Shown here one piece after another: positions 1 to 9,911 of a stretch of DNA of 64,000 nucleotides. Numbering within the stretch: position 1 is the first letter of the stretch; each line of letters starts with the position of its first letter. Location of the stretch: positions 40,788 to 104,787 of the forward strand of contig CAKSMF010000007.1 of assembly GCA_934474025.1 (NCBI GenBank). The letters run 5' to 3'. The notes below the pieces were generated by a model that was not told where the DNA came from, made no database searches, and saw only the letters and a list, made by a program, of their open reading frames with translations. This DNA comes from an uncultured Ruminococcus sp. (GTDB lineage: Bacteria; Bacillota; Clostridia; Oscillospirales; Ruminococcaceae). Position numbers and translations under genes: made by a program.

Positions 1-1385
1 TGACTTTCAGCAATGGTGCAGTTACTTACAAGGAAACTATCAAAAATAAGGTTGAGGGTGTAGGGCATTATGAACCTCTACGGCATTACGCTGAAGTACA
101 TCTTATTCTTGAACCGCTTGAACGTGGCAAAGGTCTTGTATTTGAAACCGATTGCAGTGAAGATGTTCTTGACAAAAACTGGCAAAGGCTTATTTTAACA
201 CATCTTGCTGAAAAACAACATATCGGAGTTCTTACAGGTTCACCTATAACGGATATGAAAATAACTATAGTTTCCGGAAAAGCTCATACCAAACATACAG
301 AAGGAGGAGATTTCAGGCAAGCTACTTACAGGGCTGTCCGTCAAGGATTAAGAAATGCCGAAAATATATTGCTTGAACCCTATTATAATTACGAACTTGA
401 AATACCTTCAATAAATACTGGTCGTGCAATAGCTGATTTACAACGTATGTCTGCAAGCTTTGAACAGCCTGAAACTATGGGGGATATGTCTGTTATAAAG
501 GGGTCTGCTCCTGTTTCTGAAATAAATGGTTATCAGTCAGAAGTCATTGCATATACTCATGGTAAAGGACGTTTAACCTGTACAGCCGGAGACTACAAAG
601 AATGTCACAATTCTGAAAAAATTATATCTGATTTCAATTACGACTGTGACAGTGACCTTGAAAATACTGCTGATTCTGTTTTTTGTACGCATGGAGCAGG
701 ATATATTGTAAAGTGGAATGATGTTCCAAAACATATGCATTTACCGTCCGGTCTTGCGGAAAATTCTGAAATTCATGAAGAATACAGAGAAAAAGCTCGC
801 CATTTTATACGTGAAGCTGTATCTGATGACGAACTTAGAGAAATATTTGAAAGAACTTACGGAAAAATTAATCGTGACCCACGAAAAGCTTTTAAGAAAA
901 CAAAAACAGTTATTTCAAATGAAAGCAAGCCATTAACATACAATTACGACGGAAAAGACTATTTACTTGTTGACGGATATAATATAATTTTTTCATGGGA
1001 CGAACTTAAAAATATTGCAAAAGATAATCTTGATATGGCACGTTCTGAACTCATTAATATGATGTGTAATTATCAGGGCGTTACTGGCTATGAAACTATT
1101 GTTGTATTTGATGCCTACAAAGTAAAAGGAAAACATCGTGATATTGAAAAATACTACAACATAAACATAGTATATACAAAGGAATCTGAAACTGCTGATA
1201 CTTACATTGAAAAAGTTTCACACGAACTATCAAAAAAACACCGTGTAAGAGTTGCAACCTCTGACGGTCTCGAACAAATTATTATTATGGGCAACGGTGC
1301 TATGAGAATTTCTGCACGAGAACTTCATGAACAATATCTTAATGCAGACAAGGCTATACGAGAATTTATATCAGAAATGAAATAG
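1..1385 (+). CDS. TetM/EF-G-like ribosomal GTPase (C-terminal part) fused to a YacP/Rae1-type NYN nuclease domain; 5' end outside window
   Basis: The frame is open from base 3 to the TAG at 1383, so the last 460 residues are visible and the GTPase domain lies upstream of the window. The first part matches domains IV and V of TetM-like ribosomal protection factors, with the signature VEGVGHYEPLRHYAEVHL near visible residues 18-35. After about residue 320 the protein continues into a complete NYN/PIN-like domain of the YacP (Rae1) type: LLVDGYNII, VVFDA, a TKESETAD block and ATSDGLEQ supply the acidic residues expected of the nuclease. Rae1 of Bacillus is a ribosome-associated mRNA endonuclease, and TetM-like factors enter the ribosomal A site, so the fusion makes functional sense. 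Whether the GTPase gives tetracycline resistance or has a housekeeping role cannot be judged here. An ATG at 255 is an internal Met, not the start. Confidence 0.85.
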   Translation, partial: TFSNGAVTYKETIKNKVEGVGHYEPLRHYAEVHLILEPLERGKGLVFETDCSEDVLDKNWQRLILTHLAEKQHIGVLTGSPITDMKITIVSGKAHTKHTEGGDFRQATYRAVRQGLRNAENILLEPYYNYELEIPSINTGRAIADLQRMSASFEQPETMGDMSVIKGSAPVSEINGYQSEVIAYTHGKGRLTCTAGDYKECHNSEKIISDFNYDCDSDLENTADSVFCTHGAGYIVKWNDVPKHMHLPSGLAENSEIHEEYREKARHFIREAVSDDELREIFERTYGKINRDPRKAFKKTKTVISNESKPLTYNYDGKDYLLVDGYNIIFSWDELKNIAKDNLDMARSELINMMCNYQGVTGYETIVVFDAYKVKGKHRDIEKYYNINIVYTKESETADTYIEKVSHELSKKHRVRVATSDGLEQIIIMGNGAMRISARELHEQYLNADKAIREFISEMK

Positions 1386-1528
1386 TTTTCCTAATATATC
1401 ATATTATGACATATTTTATCAGAAAAACTTAATATAACAACGTATCATTCTACTGATTATGATAAATTTCACTATATAACAGTGATATAATATTAATCAT
1501 ATCCTATAAAATCAGAGGGTGATACAAT

Positions 1529-3778
1529 TTGAAAAACACAAAAAAATCATATAAGAGTAATTCTGCTTTGAAACTATGGTCTTTTATTTCAGCACTGGGA
1601 GCAGGGTTCCTGCTCACCGGAACAGATATGGCAGGAGTCGCATCATTTGCAGATATATCAATAGCCGGAGCTTTGCCTCTGCCACTGTCTGCAACGGTAC
1701 TTGCCGGCAGTTTTCTGCATTGCATAATTAATCATACCATAGGAAAGAACATTGTTAAAATTACAGCAATGGTAATTATCCTTATTGCAAAAATGTTCTA
1801 TGAACCTAAAAACACTCCACGTGTAAACGGTCTTACTACGGCAATCAGTATTTTCACGGCAGGAACAGCTATTTCAGCTCTTATAGGTGAAGTGCCATAT
1901 AAACTTCTTTTCTATACATTTTACGGCGGACTTGCAGGTTTTACAGCATATTCTCTTGCATTCATAATTTGCGGACTTAAAAAGCGTTTTGTACTTGATT
2001 TTTCAACAACTACCGGCTGTGCCTATGCAATGGTTTACACTATATGCGTTGCATCATTATGTTCAGTAAACATTCCTTACATAAATATAGGACTTATTTT
2101 CGGAATTACTGTAACGCTTTTCGGAGCTTATTATTATTGCCATACCGGAGGTGTTATGTGTGGTGCTTTGACAGCTTGTGGTGCTTTTTTATCTTCGGTT
2201 GACTGCGGAATGACTGTAGTTCTTCTTCCGGCTTCCGGACTGCTTACCGGATATCTGAATAAACAAAAAAATACTACTGCTTCTTTCTGCTTCATTGGAA
2301 TAAACTTTACACTTATGGTTCTTACAGGAATTACACAGGACAGCATTTATAGTATGATTGACGTTATTTTTGCAGTGATACTTTTTCTTATAATTTCTCC
2401 TGTGTATTCTGATAAATGGTTTACAACAGGAAGTGACAAAGTTTCAGCTTTACCGGAAGTCCTTAACGTGAGAATGACATTTCTGGCAAATACTGTCGGT
2501 ACAATCAGAACAGAATCAGAAAAAATCTCTGAGATGCTTTCCAGAAAAAAATATGAAAGCAATCTTAAAACAGAAGATGTTATTAATGCTATATGTACTG
2601 AATGTCCTAATAAATTTGACTGCTGGAAAAATAACCCCCAGAATACAAAATCGGGTTTCATGAAACTTGCAACAATGATGGAATTTTCAGCAGAAACTTT
2701 TCCATATGAAATAGGTAACTGCATTTACAAAAACGGATTAATTAACTTTTATAAAAAAATTAACTCCGAAAAGGCTAATGAACGTATTATGTCATTACGT
2801 CAATCAGATAATATGACATTGCTTTCTGAACAAATGAAAACCATTGAAGAAATTATATATTCAGCCGGTCAACGTCTTGATATGAGATTCTCTGCACCAA
2901 TAAGCAAAATGGTTAAAAATAAACTTAATAAATTCGGTTTTTATCCGTCGCAGGTAATTTCATACTATAATGAAAAAAATCGTCTGCATACAGAAATATA
3001 CTTCAATAAAAGAAACTCTCCTGAAAATTTCACAAGAGTATGTGACCTTGTTTCAGATGACCTCAGAGTGCCTCTTGAAAGTTCAGTTCCGGTAAACTCC
3101 GGTGAGCAGGTGAGAATAAGACTTTTTGAACGCCCTAAATACAAGCTTGATGTATATTCAAAATCTGTGTGTTCTGAAAATTCCTACAATGAAAACGGAG
3201 ATACATTTACTTCTTTTGGTGACGGCACGGGAAAATCATATATTGTTCTGTCCGACGGAATGGGAAACGGAAAAAGTGCTGCTGTTGAATCAAGAATGGT
3301 TATTAATCTTTTCAGAAAGCTTGTCGGCAGTGGTGTTGATTACCGTTCAGCAATAAAGCTTATAAATTCCATAATGATGACAAAATCAACAGATGAAACT
3401 TTTGCTACGCTTGATGCGGTTTGTATTAATCTCGATAATTGTGAACTTACTACAATAAAATCCGGAGCATCTGCAACTCTGATACGTCATAAGGGAAATG
3501 TAATAAAAATTATATCTCCAACCTTTCCAATAGGAATTTACAGCAAGTCTGAAATCTTTTCATGCAACTGTGATTTTGAAGAAAACGATATTATAATTAT
3601 GTTTTCTGATGGTATAAGTGAAAATGAATATCGCTTTATAAAGGAGTTACTTTTAAGTTCAGATGACCTGAAAAAAATTGTTGACGAAATAACTGCCAAA
3701 GCTGAAGTATTCAATCCTACCATACATAATGATGACATAACGGTAATCGGAATACGTCCAGTAAAATTTTCCCCGTAA
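1529..3778 (+). CDS. spoIIE: SpoIIE-like membrane serine phosphatase
   Basis: A 749-residue protein with SpoIIE architecture. About ten hydrophobic segments occupy residues 15-310, a cytoplasmic middle region follows with a cysteine cluster (C-x2-C-x5-C starting at C356), and the end is a PP2C phosphatase domain with metal-binding D576 in SDGMGNGKSA and a terminal DDITV motif. In Bacillus, SpoIIE dephosphorylates SpoIIAA and releases sigma-F in the forespore; the anti-sigma partners are not in this window. The start is the TTG at 1529, placed 9-10 bases after AGAGGGTG; no ATG nearby gives the same N-terminus. A TATAAT at 1486-1491 is a possible -10 element without a convincing -35. Presence of the gene suggests at least an inherited sporulation programme. 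Confidence 0.85.
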   Translation: MKNTKKSYKSNSALKLWSFISALGAGFLLTGTDMAGVASFADISIAGALPLPLSATVLAGSFLHCIINHTIGKNIVKITAMVIILIAKMFYEPKNTPRVNGLTTAISIFTAGTAISALIGEVPYKLLFYTFYGGLAGFTAYSLAFIICGLKKRFVLDFSTTTGCAYAMVYTICVASLCSVNIPYINIGLIFGITVTLFGAYYYCHTGGVMCGALTACGAFLSSVDCGMTVVLLPASGLLTGYLNKQKNTTASFCFIGINFTLMVLTGITQDSIYSMIDVIFAVILFLIISPVYSDKWFTTGSDKVSALPEVLNVRMTFLANTVGTIRTESEKISEMLSRKKYESNLKTEDVINAICTECPNKFDCWKNNPQNTKSGFMKLATMMEFSAETFPYEIGNCIYKNGLINFYKKINSEKANERIMSLRQSDNMTLLSEQMKTIEEIIYSAGQRLDMRFSAPISKMVKNKLNKFGFYPSQVISYYNEKNRLHTEIYFNKRNSPENFTRVCDLVSDDLRVPLESSVPVNSGEQVRIRLFERPKYKLDVYSKSVCSENSYNENGDTFTSFGDGTGKSYIVLSDGMGNGKSAAVESRMVINLFRKLVGSGVDYRSAIKLINSIMMTKSTDETFATLDAVCINLDNCELTTIKSGASATLIRHKGNVIKIISPTFPIGIYSKSEIFSCNCDFEENDIIIMFSDGISENEYRFIKELLLSSDDLKKIVDEITAKAEVFNPTIHNDDITVIGIRPVKFSP

Positions 3779-3922
3779 ATACGCCATATATGAATAGATA
3801 TTCAAGTGTACATTTTAACAAGTCTTTTGGAAATAATTTAGAGATTTTGTAGCATATTGCATAAAATAACTTTGATAAAAATTGGCATATTGCTGAAATT
3901 TTTATCTTATTTCTAAAAACAC

Positions 3923-3951
3923 TTGAATAATTATCTGATTTCTGTTAAAAT
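3923..3951 (+). promoter_or_regulatory. Promoter of the glg operon
   Basis: TTGAAT at 3923-3928 and TAAAAT at 3946-3951 are separated by exactly 17 bases. The glgB ribosome binding site AAAGGAGG starts at 3961, so the leader would be very short. No operator is evident. The rest of the 3779-3922 gap is AT-rich and shows nothing further. Confidence 0.6.
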
Positions 3952-3975
3952 GTATATAGCAAAGGAGGCTGAATT

Positions 3976-5994
3976 ATGTCTGCTAAAAATAATAATCTCA
4001 ATGACTTTCCACTTTATCTGTTTTATCAGGGTAAAAATTACGAGGCTTATAAGTTTTTCGGGGCTCATTCCCGTAAAAAAGGTCGTTCACGGGTTTTCAC
4101 TTTCAGGGTTTGGGCTCCTAATGCTGTGAGTGTTTCAGTCGTGGGGGATTTTAATGACTGGGACAGAAACAAAAATCCTATGATACTTATCTCTGACGGC
4201 GTATGGGAAGCTGAAATCCCTAAGCTTAAACAATTTGATATTTACAAGTACAGCATAAGAACTAGAGATGGCAGAACTATATTGAAGTCTGACCCTTATG
4301 CTTCACATTTTGAAACCCGTCCGAATACTGCTTCCAAAATATATGAAAGCGAATATCAATGGAACGATTCAGAATGGTTTACACAAAAGCAGGAACAGAA
4401 TATATATAAAAGTCCTGTCAATGTCTATGAAGTTCATCTCGGTTCATGGAAAGTAAAAAAACAAGATACTTTTATGGACTATATATCATTTGCAACTGAA
4501 ATTATTCCATATCTTAAAAAAATGTCATACACTCACATAGAGTTCATGCCACTTACTGAATATCCTTTTGACGGTTCATGGGGATATCAGGTTACAGGGT
4601 ATTTTGCTCCGACTTCACGCTATGGAACTCCGGACGATTTCAGAAAAATGATTGATATGTTCCATGAAGCCGGAATAGGTGTTATTCTCGACTGGGTGCC
4701 TGCTCACTTTCCTAAAGACGGAGCAGGTTTATACGAGTTTGACGGTACTTGTTGTTATGAATATACCGACGAACGAAAAAAAGAACACAAATCATGGGGA
4801 ACAAGAGTTTTTGACTACGGCAAACAGGAAGTTTGTTCTTTCTTGATTTCAAGTGCTAATTACTGGTTTAATGAATTTCATGTTGACGGTCTCAGAGTAG
4901 ATGCAGTCGCTTCAATGCTTTATCTTGATTATGACCGTCGTGACGGCGAATGGGTCGCTAACATAAACGGCGGAAGAGAAAACCTTGAAGCTGTACAGTT
5001 CTTTAAAAATCTTAATCAGGCTATTTTTGCAAATCACCCATATGCTCTCATGATTGCAGAAGAATCAACCGCTTGGCCTATGGTTACTAAACCTGCTGAT
5101 GTAGGCGGTCTTGGTTTTAACTTTAAATGGAATATGGGCTGGATGAATGATATGTTACAGTATATGTCCCTTGACCCTCTTTTCCGTTCTTTCCATCACG
5201 ATAAACTCACTTTCTCATTTTATTATGCTTTTTCCGAAAACTATGTACTTCCTATTTCACATGATGAGGTAGTTTACGGCAAATGCTCAATGTTCAATAA
5301 AATGCCTGGCGAACGCAGTCAAAAATTTGCATCTTATCGTGCATTTCTGGCATATATGATGGCTCACCCCGGTAAAAAACTTCTTTTTATGGGTCAGGAA
5401 TTCGCACAGGAAAATGAATGGAATTATCAGACACAGCTTGACTGGAATTTGATAAAAGATTCTCCCGAACATAAACTGATGCTTAAATATTCGGAAAAAA
5501 TTAACAAGTTCTATTTACAAAATTCTCCCTTATGGCAGAATGACGATTCATGGAAAGGTTTTAACTGGATTTCCAACGATGACAACAAACAAAGTATTAT
5601 AGCATTCCGCCGTATAGGCGACAATGACGAAGAAATTATTATCGTTTGTAATTTCGTTCCGGTTGCTCGTCATGATTATAAAATCGGCGTTCCGAAAAAG
5701 GGGAGATACAAACTTATTTTCAATACCGATGCTGAAGAATTCGGAGGTTCGGGCATAACTGAAAAATCATTCAAAACTGAAAAAACTGCTATGCATGGTT
5801 TTGACCAGAGTATTTCTATGACACTCGCCCCATTATCCGTAATATATTTAAAATTCGCTCCGGTAAAGAAAAGAACTCCAAAAACCGAAAGCACAAAAGC
5901 TGAAACTACCGTCAAGAAAACACTTTCAGCAAAGTCTTCCGGAACTTCTAAGTCTGAAACCTCAGCAAAGAAAAAAACTGCTAAGGCTGAATAA
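3976..5994 (+). CDS. glgB: 1,4-alpha-glucan branching enzyme GlgB
   Basis: Introduces alpha-1,6 branches into glycogen. Residues roughly 30-130 form the CBM48-type N-domain (RVWAPNAVSVSVVGDFNDW) and residues 150-520 the GH13 barrel. The catalytic triad can be placed by spacing with the E. coli enzyme: nucleophile D309 in GLRVDAVA, acid/base E362 in IAEESTAW and D430 in SHDEVVYGK. An all-beta C-domain follows to about residue 625. The last 40 or so residues are an unusual low-complexity tail rich in Lys, Thr, Ser and Ala that is not part of the GH13 fold. AAAGGAGG lies 8 bases before the ATG. First gene of the glgBCDA operon, with its own promoter. Confidence 0.95.
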   Translation: MSAKNNNLNDFPLYLFYQGKNYEAYKFFGAHSRKKGRSRVFTFRVWAPNAVSVSVVGDFNDWDRNKNPMILISDGVWEAEIPKLKQFDIYKYSIRTRDGRTILKSDPYASHFETRPNTASKIYESEYQWNDSEWFTQKQEQNIYKSPVNVYEVHLGSWKVKKQDTFMDYISFATEIIPYLKKMSYTHIEFMPLTEYPFDGSWGYQVTGYFAPTSRYGTPDDFRKMIDMFHEAGIGVILDWVPAHFPKDGAGLYEFDGTCCYEYTDERKKEHKSWGTRVFDYGKQEVCSFLISSANYWFNEFHVDGLRVDAVASMLYLDYDRRDGEWVANINGGRENLEAVQFFKNLNQAIFANHPYALMIAEESTAWPMVTKPADVGGLGFNFKWNMGWMNDMLQYMSLDPLFRSFHHDKLTFSFYYAFSENYVLPISHDEVVYGKCSMFNKMPGERSQKFASYRAFLAYMMAHPGKKLLFMGQEFAQENEWNYQTQLDWNLIKDSPEHKLMLKYSEKINKFYLQNSPLWQNDDSWKGFNWISNDDNKQSIIAFRRIGDNDEEIIIVCNFVPVARHDYKIGVPKKGRYKLIFNTDAEEFGGSGITEKSFKTEKTAMHGFDQSISMTLAPLSVIYLKFAPVKKRTPKTESTKAETTVKKTLSAKSSGTSKSETSAKKKTAKAE

Positions 5995-6015
5995 ATTTTT
6001 GTAACTATTTCAGTA

Positions 6016-6032
6016 AAGTCCACTGTGGACTT
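6016..6032 (+). other. Short hairpin between glgB and glgC
   Basis: AAGTCCA and TGGACTT (7 bp) enclose a CTG loop in the 62-base gap. There is no T-run, so it is more likely an mRNA processing or stability element than a terminator. Confidence 0.35.
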
Positions 6033-6056
6033 ATGAAACACTTTTAGGAGGATTAT

Positions 6057-7283
6057 ATGTATACAAAGAAAAAATGCGTTGCAATGTTGCTTGCCGGCGG
6101 TCAGGGAAGCAGACTATATGCACTTACTAAAAATGTCGCTAAACCGGCTGTTCCATACGGCGGAAAATATCGTCTTATAGATTTTCCGCTTTCTAACTGC
6201 ACTAATTCCGGTATTGATACAGTTGGTGTACTTACACAATATCAACCACTTGTACTTAATGAATACATCGGCAACGGTCAGCCTTGGGATTTGGATAAAA
6301 TGAATGGCGGTGTACACGTTCTTCCGCCTTATGAAACTCAGTCCGGAGCTTCATGGTATGAAGGTACAGCAAACGCTATTTATCAGAATATCCGTTTCAT
6401 TGAACGCTATAATCCGGAATACGTTGTAGTTCTCGGCGGTGACCACATCTACAAAATGGATTACTCAAAAATGGTTGATTTTCACATTGCTAATGATGCA
6501 GATTGTACAATCTCCGTTATAGATGTTCCATTAGCTGAAGCATCACGTTTCGGTATCATGATTTGTGATGAAAACAACAAAGTTACAGATTTCGTTGAAA
6601 AGCCTAAAGAACCTAAGTCCACACTTGCATCAATGGGAATTTATGTTTTTAGCTGGCAAAAACTGAAAAAATATCTCATTGAAAACGAAAATGACGCAAA
6701 TGCTAAGCGTGAACGTGGTGAAAAATGGTCTAAAGACTTCGGAAAAGATATTATTACTTCTATGCTCCGTGATGACCAGAGACTTTTTGCTTATGAATTT
6801 GAGGGCTACTGGAAAGATGTCGGAACTATTGACTCACTTTGGGAAGCTAATATGGACTTGCTGAGTCCAAGTGTTCCTCTCGACCTCTATGACCCAAGCT
6901 GGAAAATATATTCACGTAATAATTATATGCCTCCTCAGTATGTCGGAGAAAATGCTAATATCGAAAATTCCATGATTGATGAGGGAAGCAATATTGATGG
7001 CTCAGTTGATTTCTCAATAGTATTTTCAGGTGTTACAGTGGAAAAAGACGCAACTGTCAAATACAGCATTGTTATGCCGGGAACTGTTATAAAATCCGGA
7101 GCAGTCGTTGAATACGCAATAGTCGGAAGCGACAGCGTTATTGAAAGCGGAGCTCACGTAGGTTTAGACCCTGAACAAGTTGAAAACCGTGACGACTGGG
7201 GCGTTGCCGTTGTTGGTAACAATGTAACTGTTTCTGAAAACAAAACAGTTGCTCCTAAAGAAATTATTGGCGAAAACATCTGA
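6057..7283 (+). CDS. glgC: Glucose-1-phosphate adenylyltransferase, catalytic subunit GlgC
   Basis: Makes ADP-glucose from glucose-1-phosphate and ATP, the committed step of glycogen synthesis. The nucleotidyltransferase signature GGQGSRLYALT is intact near residue 14, followed by KPAVPYGGKYRLIDFPLSN and the metal-binding GGDHIYKMDY. The C-terminal 120 residues form the left-handed beta-helix with isoleucine- and valine-rich hexapeptides. Length (408) is normal. Preceded by TAGGAGG and followed after 18 bases by glgD, as in other Firmicutes where GlgC and GlgD form a mixed tetramer. Confidence 0.95.
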   Translation: MYTKKKCVAMLLAGGQGSRLYALTKNVAKPAVPYGGKYRLIDFPLSNCTNSGIDTVGVLTQYQPLVLNEYIGNGQPWDLDKMNGGVHVLPPYETQSGASWYEGTANAIYQNIRFIERYNPEYVVVLGGDHIYKMDYSKMVDFHIANDADCTISVIDVPLAEASRFGIMICDENNKVTDFVEKPKEPKSTLASMGIYVFSWQKLKKYLIENENDANAKRERGEKWSKDFGKDIITSMLRDDQRLFAYEFEGYWKDVGTIDSLWEANMDLLSPSVPLDLYDPSWKIYSRNNYMPPQYVGENANIENSMIDEGSNIDGSVDFSIVFSGVTVEKDATVKYSIVMPGTVIKSGAVVEYAIVGSDSVIESGAHVGLDPEQVENRDDWGVAVVGNNVTVSENKTVAPKEIIGENI

Positions 7284-7301
7284 CCGGAGGGAATTTTTAA
7301 T

Positions 7302-8423
7302 ATGAGTGTTAATTATAATTTTTTAGGACTTATCTTCGCAAGTATGCATGATTCTTATGTAAGCGAACTTACAAAGCAGAGAACTATGGGTTCAATACCA
7401 TTCGGCGGACGTTATCGTCTTATAGATTTTCCGCTTTCAAATATGGTAAATTCCGGCGTTTATGAAGTCGGTGTTATCACAAAGTCAAACTACGGTTCAC
7501 TTCTTGACCACCTTGGTTCAGGACGTGACTGGGATTTATCACGTAAAAAAGGCGGTTTACATCTTCTTCCACCATACAGCCAGACAGGCGGTATGTACAA
7601 GGGAAGACTTGACGCTTTAAGCAATATATGGAGCTTTGTTGAACATTCACAGGCAAAGTATGTTATTCTTGCTAACTGTGATGTTGTTACTTCTATCGAC
7701 TTTGTTCCTGTACTTAAACAACATACAGATACAAATGCAGATATCACCTTAATATACAGCAAAGGTATTTACGACTGCGAAAAAAACAATTATGTTACTG
7801 TTCTTAATTTCGATGAGGATAATTGTTTAAGAGATGCTCTTGTTGCTCCACAGATTTCAGGCGAATGCAATATGTGGCTTGATATGATGATTGTCAGCAA
7901 GGATTTCTTAAAGAAAATTGTTTTTGAAGCTTCAAGCCGTAATCAGCACAGCTTTACACGTGAAATACTTCAAAGCAAAGCCGGTGAATATAAGATTATG
8001 GGTTATGAACACAGAAATTTCTTTACAAGAATTGACAGTATTCATAGTTATTATGAAGCTAATAAAATGCTTCTTGATTCTGAAAAAAGAAACGCTCTCT
8101 TTAACAAGAGTATGCCTGTTTATACAAAAATCGGTGATAATGGCCCTGTAAAATACGGTCTTGAATCAAATATAAAAAATTCTCTTATCGCTGATGGCTG
8201 TATAATTGAAGGAACTGTAGAAAATTCTATTTTATTCAGAGGAGTAAAAGTAGGCAAGGGTACAGTTGTTAAAAACTCAATTATATTACAGGGCACTAAA
8301 ATCGGTGAAAATTGTAGTATTTCTTCTGTTATCACTGATAAGAACGTTGAAATAAGTTCTGATAAAGTTCTTACTGGTTCTGAAACCTATCCGCTTTACA
8401 TAGGCAGAAACAGTAAAATCTGA
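7302..8423 (+). CDS. glgD: GlgD, GlgC-like regulatory subunit of ADP-glucose pyrophosphorylase
   Basis: A 373-residue paralogue of GlgC. It keeps the FGGRYRLIDFPLSN block and the C-terminal beta-helix but lacks the N-terminal GGxGxRL nucleotide-binding loop (it reads FASMHDSYVSELT there) and has no GGDH metal site (ANCDVV instead). This is the pattern of GlgD, which stimulates GlgC in Firmicutes rather than catalysing alone. RBS CGGAGGG 10 bases before the ATG. Confidence 0.9.
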   Translation: MSVNYNFLGLIFASMHDSYVSELTKQRTMGSIPFGGRYRLIDFPLSNMVNSGVYEVGVITKSNYGSLLDHLGSGRDWDLSRKKGGLHLLPPYSQTGGMYKGRLDALSNIWSFVEHSQAKYVILANCDVVTSIDFVPVLKQHTDTNADITLIYSKGIYDCEKNNYVTVLNFDEDNCLRDALVAPQISGECNMWLDMMIVSKDFLKKIVFEASSRNQHSFTREILQSKAGEYKIMGYEHRNFFTRIDSIHSYYEANKMLLDSEKRNALFNKSMPVYTKIGDNGPVKYGLESNIKNSLIADGCIIEGTVENSILFRGVKVGKGTVVKNSIILQGTKIGENCSISSVITDKNVEISSDKVLTGSETYPLYIGRNSKI

Positions 8424-8437
8424 CGGGGTGTTTCCTT

Positions 8438-9856
8438 ATGAATATACTTTTTACTGCCAGCGAGGCTGTACCATTTGCGGCCTCCGGCGGTCTTGCCGAT
8501 GTAATAGGTTCACTTCCTAAATCAATTAATGCCAGTGGCAATAAATGCTGTGTGGTTATACCTCTTTATAGTTCAATCAGCAAAGAATTACGTTCACAAA
8601 TGACTTTCATAAATAACATAACTGTTGATGTTTCATGGCGTAAACAATACTGTGGTATTTTTAAATATACTGTAGAAGGAATAGATTATTATTTCATTGA
8701 TAATGAATATTATTTTGCCCGTGACGGTTTATACGGTTTTTATGATGATTGTGAAAGATTTGTATTTTTTGACCGTGCTGTACTTGAAATGTTACGTCAT
8801 ATAGATTTTAAACCGGATATAATTCATTGCCATGACTGGCAAACAGCATTAATTCCTGTTTATTATAATATTTATTACAAGTATCAGCAAGGTTTTAGCG
8901 AAATTAAAACTGTATTTACAATTCACAATATCGAATATCAGGGTCGATATGGTCTTGAAGTTTTAGAAGAGCTTATGGGTATTCCTAATTATAATGTAAA
9001 TCTTCTCGAATATGACGGCTACGTTAATATGATGAAAGGTGCTTTTGAAACGGCTGATTATATTACTACTGTAAGTCCAAGTTATGCATGGGAAATTCTT
9101 GACCCATGGTATGCTCATTCTCTTGACAGAATACTTGTCACTAAACAGTATAAGCTTAAAGGTATCCTGAATGGCATAGATTATAATTTATATAATCCTA
9201 TGAATGACAAATTTATTTCCGGAAGTTTTTCCGCTGATGATATCTCCGGAAAAAAATTCTGTAAAAAAGCTCTGTTATCTGAACTCGGTTTAGCTGATGG
9301 CGATGAACCCATTATTAGTATTGTTACAAGATTTGTGAATCACAAGGGAATAGACCTTATACGATGTGTTTTTGAAGAAATTGTTGAAATGGGTGTCAAG
9401 TTTGCAATCCTCGGAAGCGGTGAAAAAATTTATGAAGACTTTTTCCGTGAAATGTCACTAAGATATCCAGACAGAGTTTCTTTGACACTTGGCTTTGTTC
9501 CTGAACTTTCACATAAAATTTATGCTGGGGCTGATATGTTCCTTATGCCTTCACAAAGCGAACCTTGCGGATTAGCACAAATGATTTCAATGAGATACGG
9601 AAATGTTCCGATTGTTCGTGAAACCGGTGGTCTGCGTGATTCCGTCAGAGACAACGGCGGTGTGAATGGTAATGGTTTTACATTTAAAACTTATAACGCA
9701 AATGATATGCTAAATGCTGTTAAACGTGCTATTCATACATACAATGACAAAAAAGCTTGGCATGCTCTTGTAAAGCGTGCTATGAATTGTGATTATAGCT
9801 GGAAGTCTTCAGCAGAAGTGTATATAAAACTTTATAAAGAAATTATATCTCAATAA
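8438..9856 (+). CDS. glgA: Glycogen synthase GlgA (GT5)
   Basis: Transfers glucose from ADP-glucose to the growing alpha-1,4 chain. Two Rossmann domains are visible: the N-terminal motif is AASGGLADVIGSLPK near residues 12-26, and the C-terminal GT-B domain carries SEPCGLAQMISMRYG and RETGGLRDSV. The Lys of the classical KxGGL ADP-glucose motif is replaced (Ser in ASGGL), a variation I believe is common in clostridial GlgA proteins. Length 472 is typical. Last gene of the operon, followed at once by a terminator. Confidence 0.95.
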   Translation: MNILFTASEAVPFAASGGLADVIGSLPKSINASGNKCCVVIPLYSSISKELRSQMTFINNITVDVSWRKQYCGIFKYTVEGIDYYFIDNEYYFARDGLYGFYDDCERFVFFDRAVLEMLRHIDFKPDIIHCHDWQTALIPVYYNIYYKYQQGFSEIKTVFTIHNIEYQGRYGLEVLEELMGIPNYNVNLLEYDGYVNMMKGAFETADYITTVSPSYAWEILDPWYAHSLDRILVTKQYKLKGILNGIDYNLYNPMNDKFISGSFSADDISGKKFCKKALLSELGLADGDEPIISIVTRFVNHKGIDLIRCVFEEIVEMGVKFAILGSGEKIYEDFFREMSLRYPDRVSLTLGFVPELSHKIYAGADMFLMPSQSEPCGLAQMISMRYGNVPIVRETGGLRDSVRDNGGVNGNGFTFKTYNANDMLNAVKRAIHTYNDKKAWHALVKRAMNCDYSWKSSAEVYIKLYKEIISQ

Positions 9857-9860
9857 TAAA

Positions 9861-9890
9861 AAAACGCTATTTAAATAAATAGCGTTTTTT
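9861..9890. terminator. Bidirectional terminator between glgA and the DUF2828 gene
   Basis: AAAACGCTATTT and AAATAGCGTTTT form a 12-bp stem with a 4-base loop. A-runs on the left and T-runs on the right let it work for glgA on the plus strand and for the convergent minus-strand operon. Confidence 0.85.
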
Positions 9891-9911
9891 GTTTCCATAA
9901 AATTTTAATAA

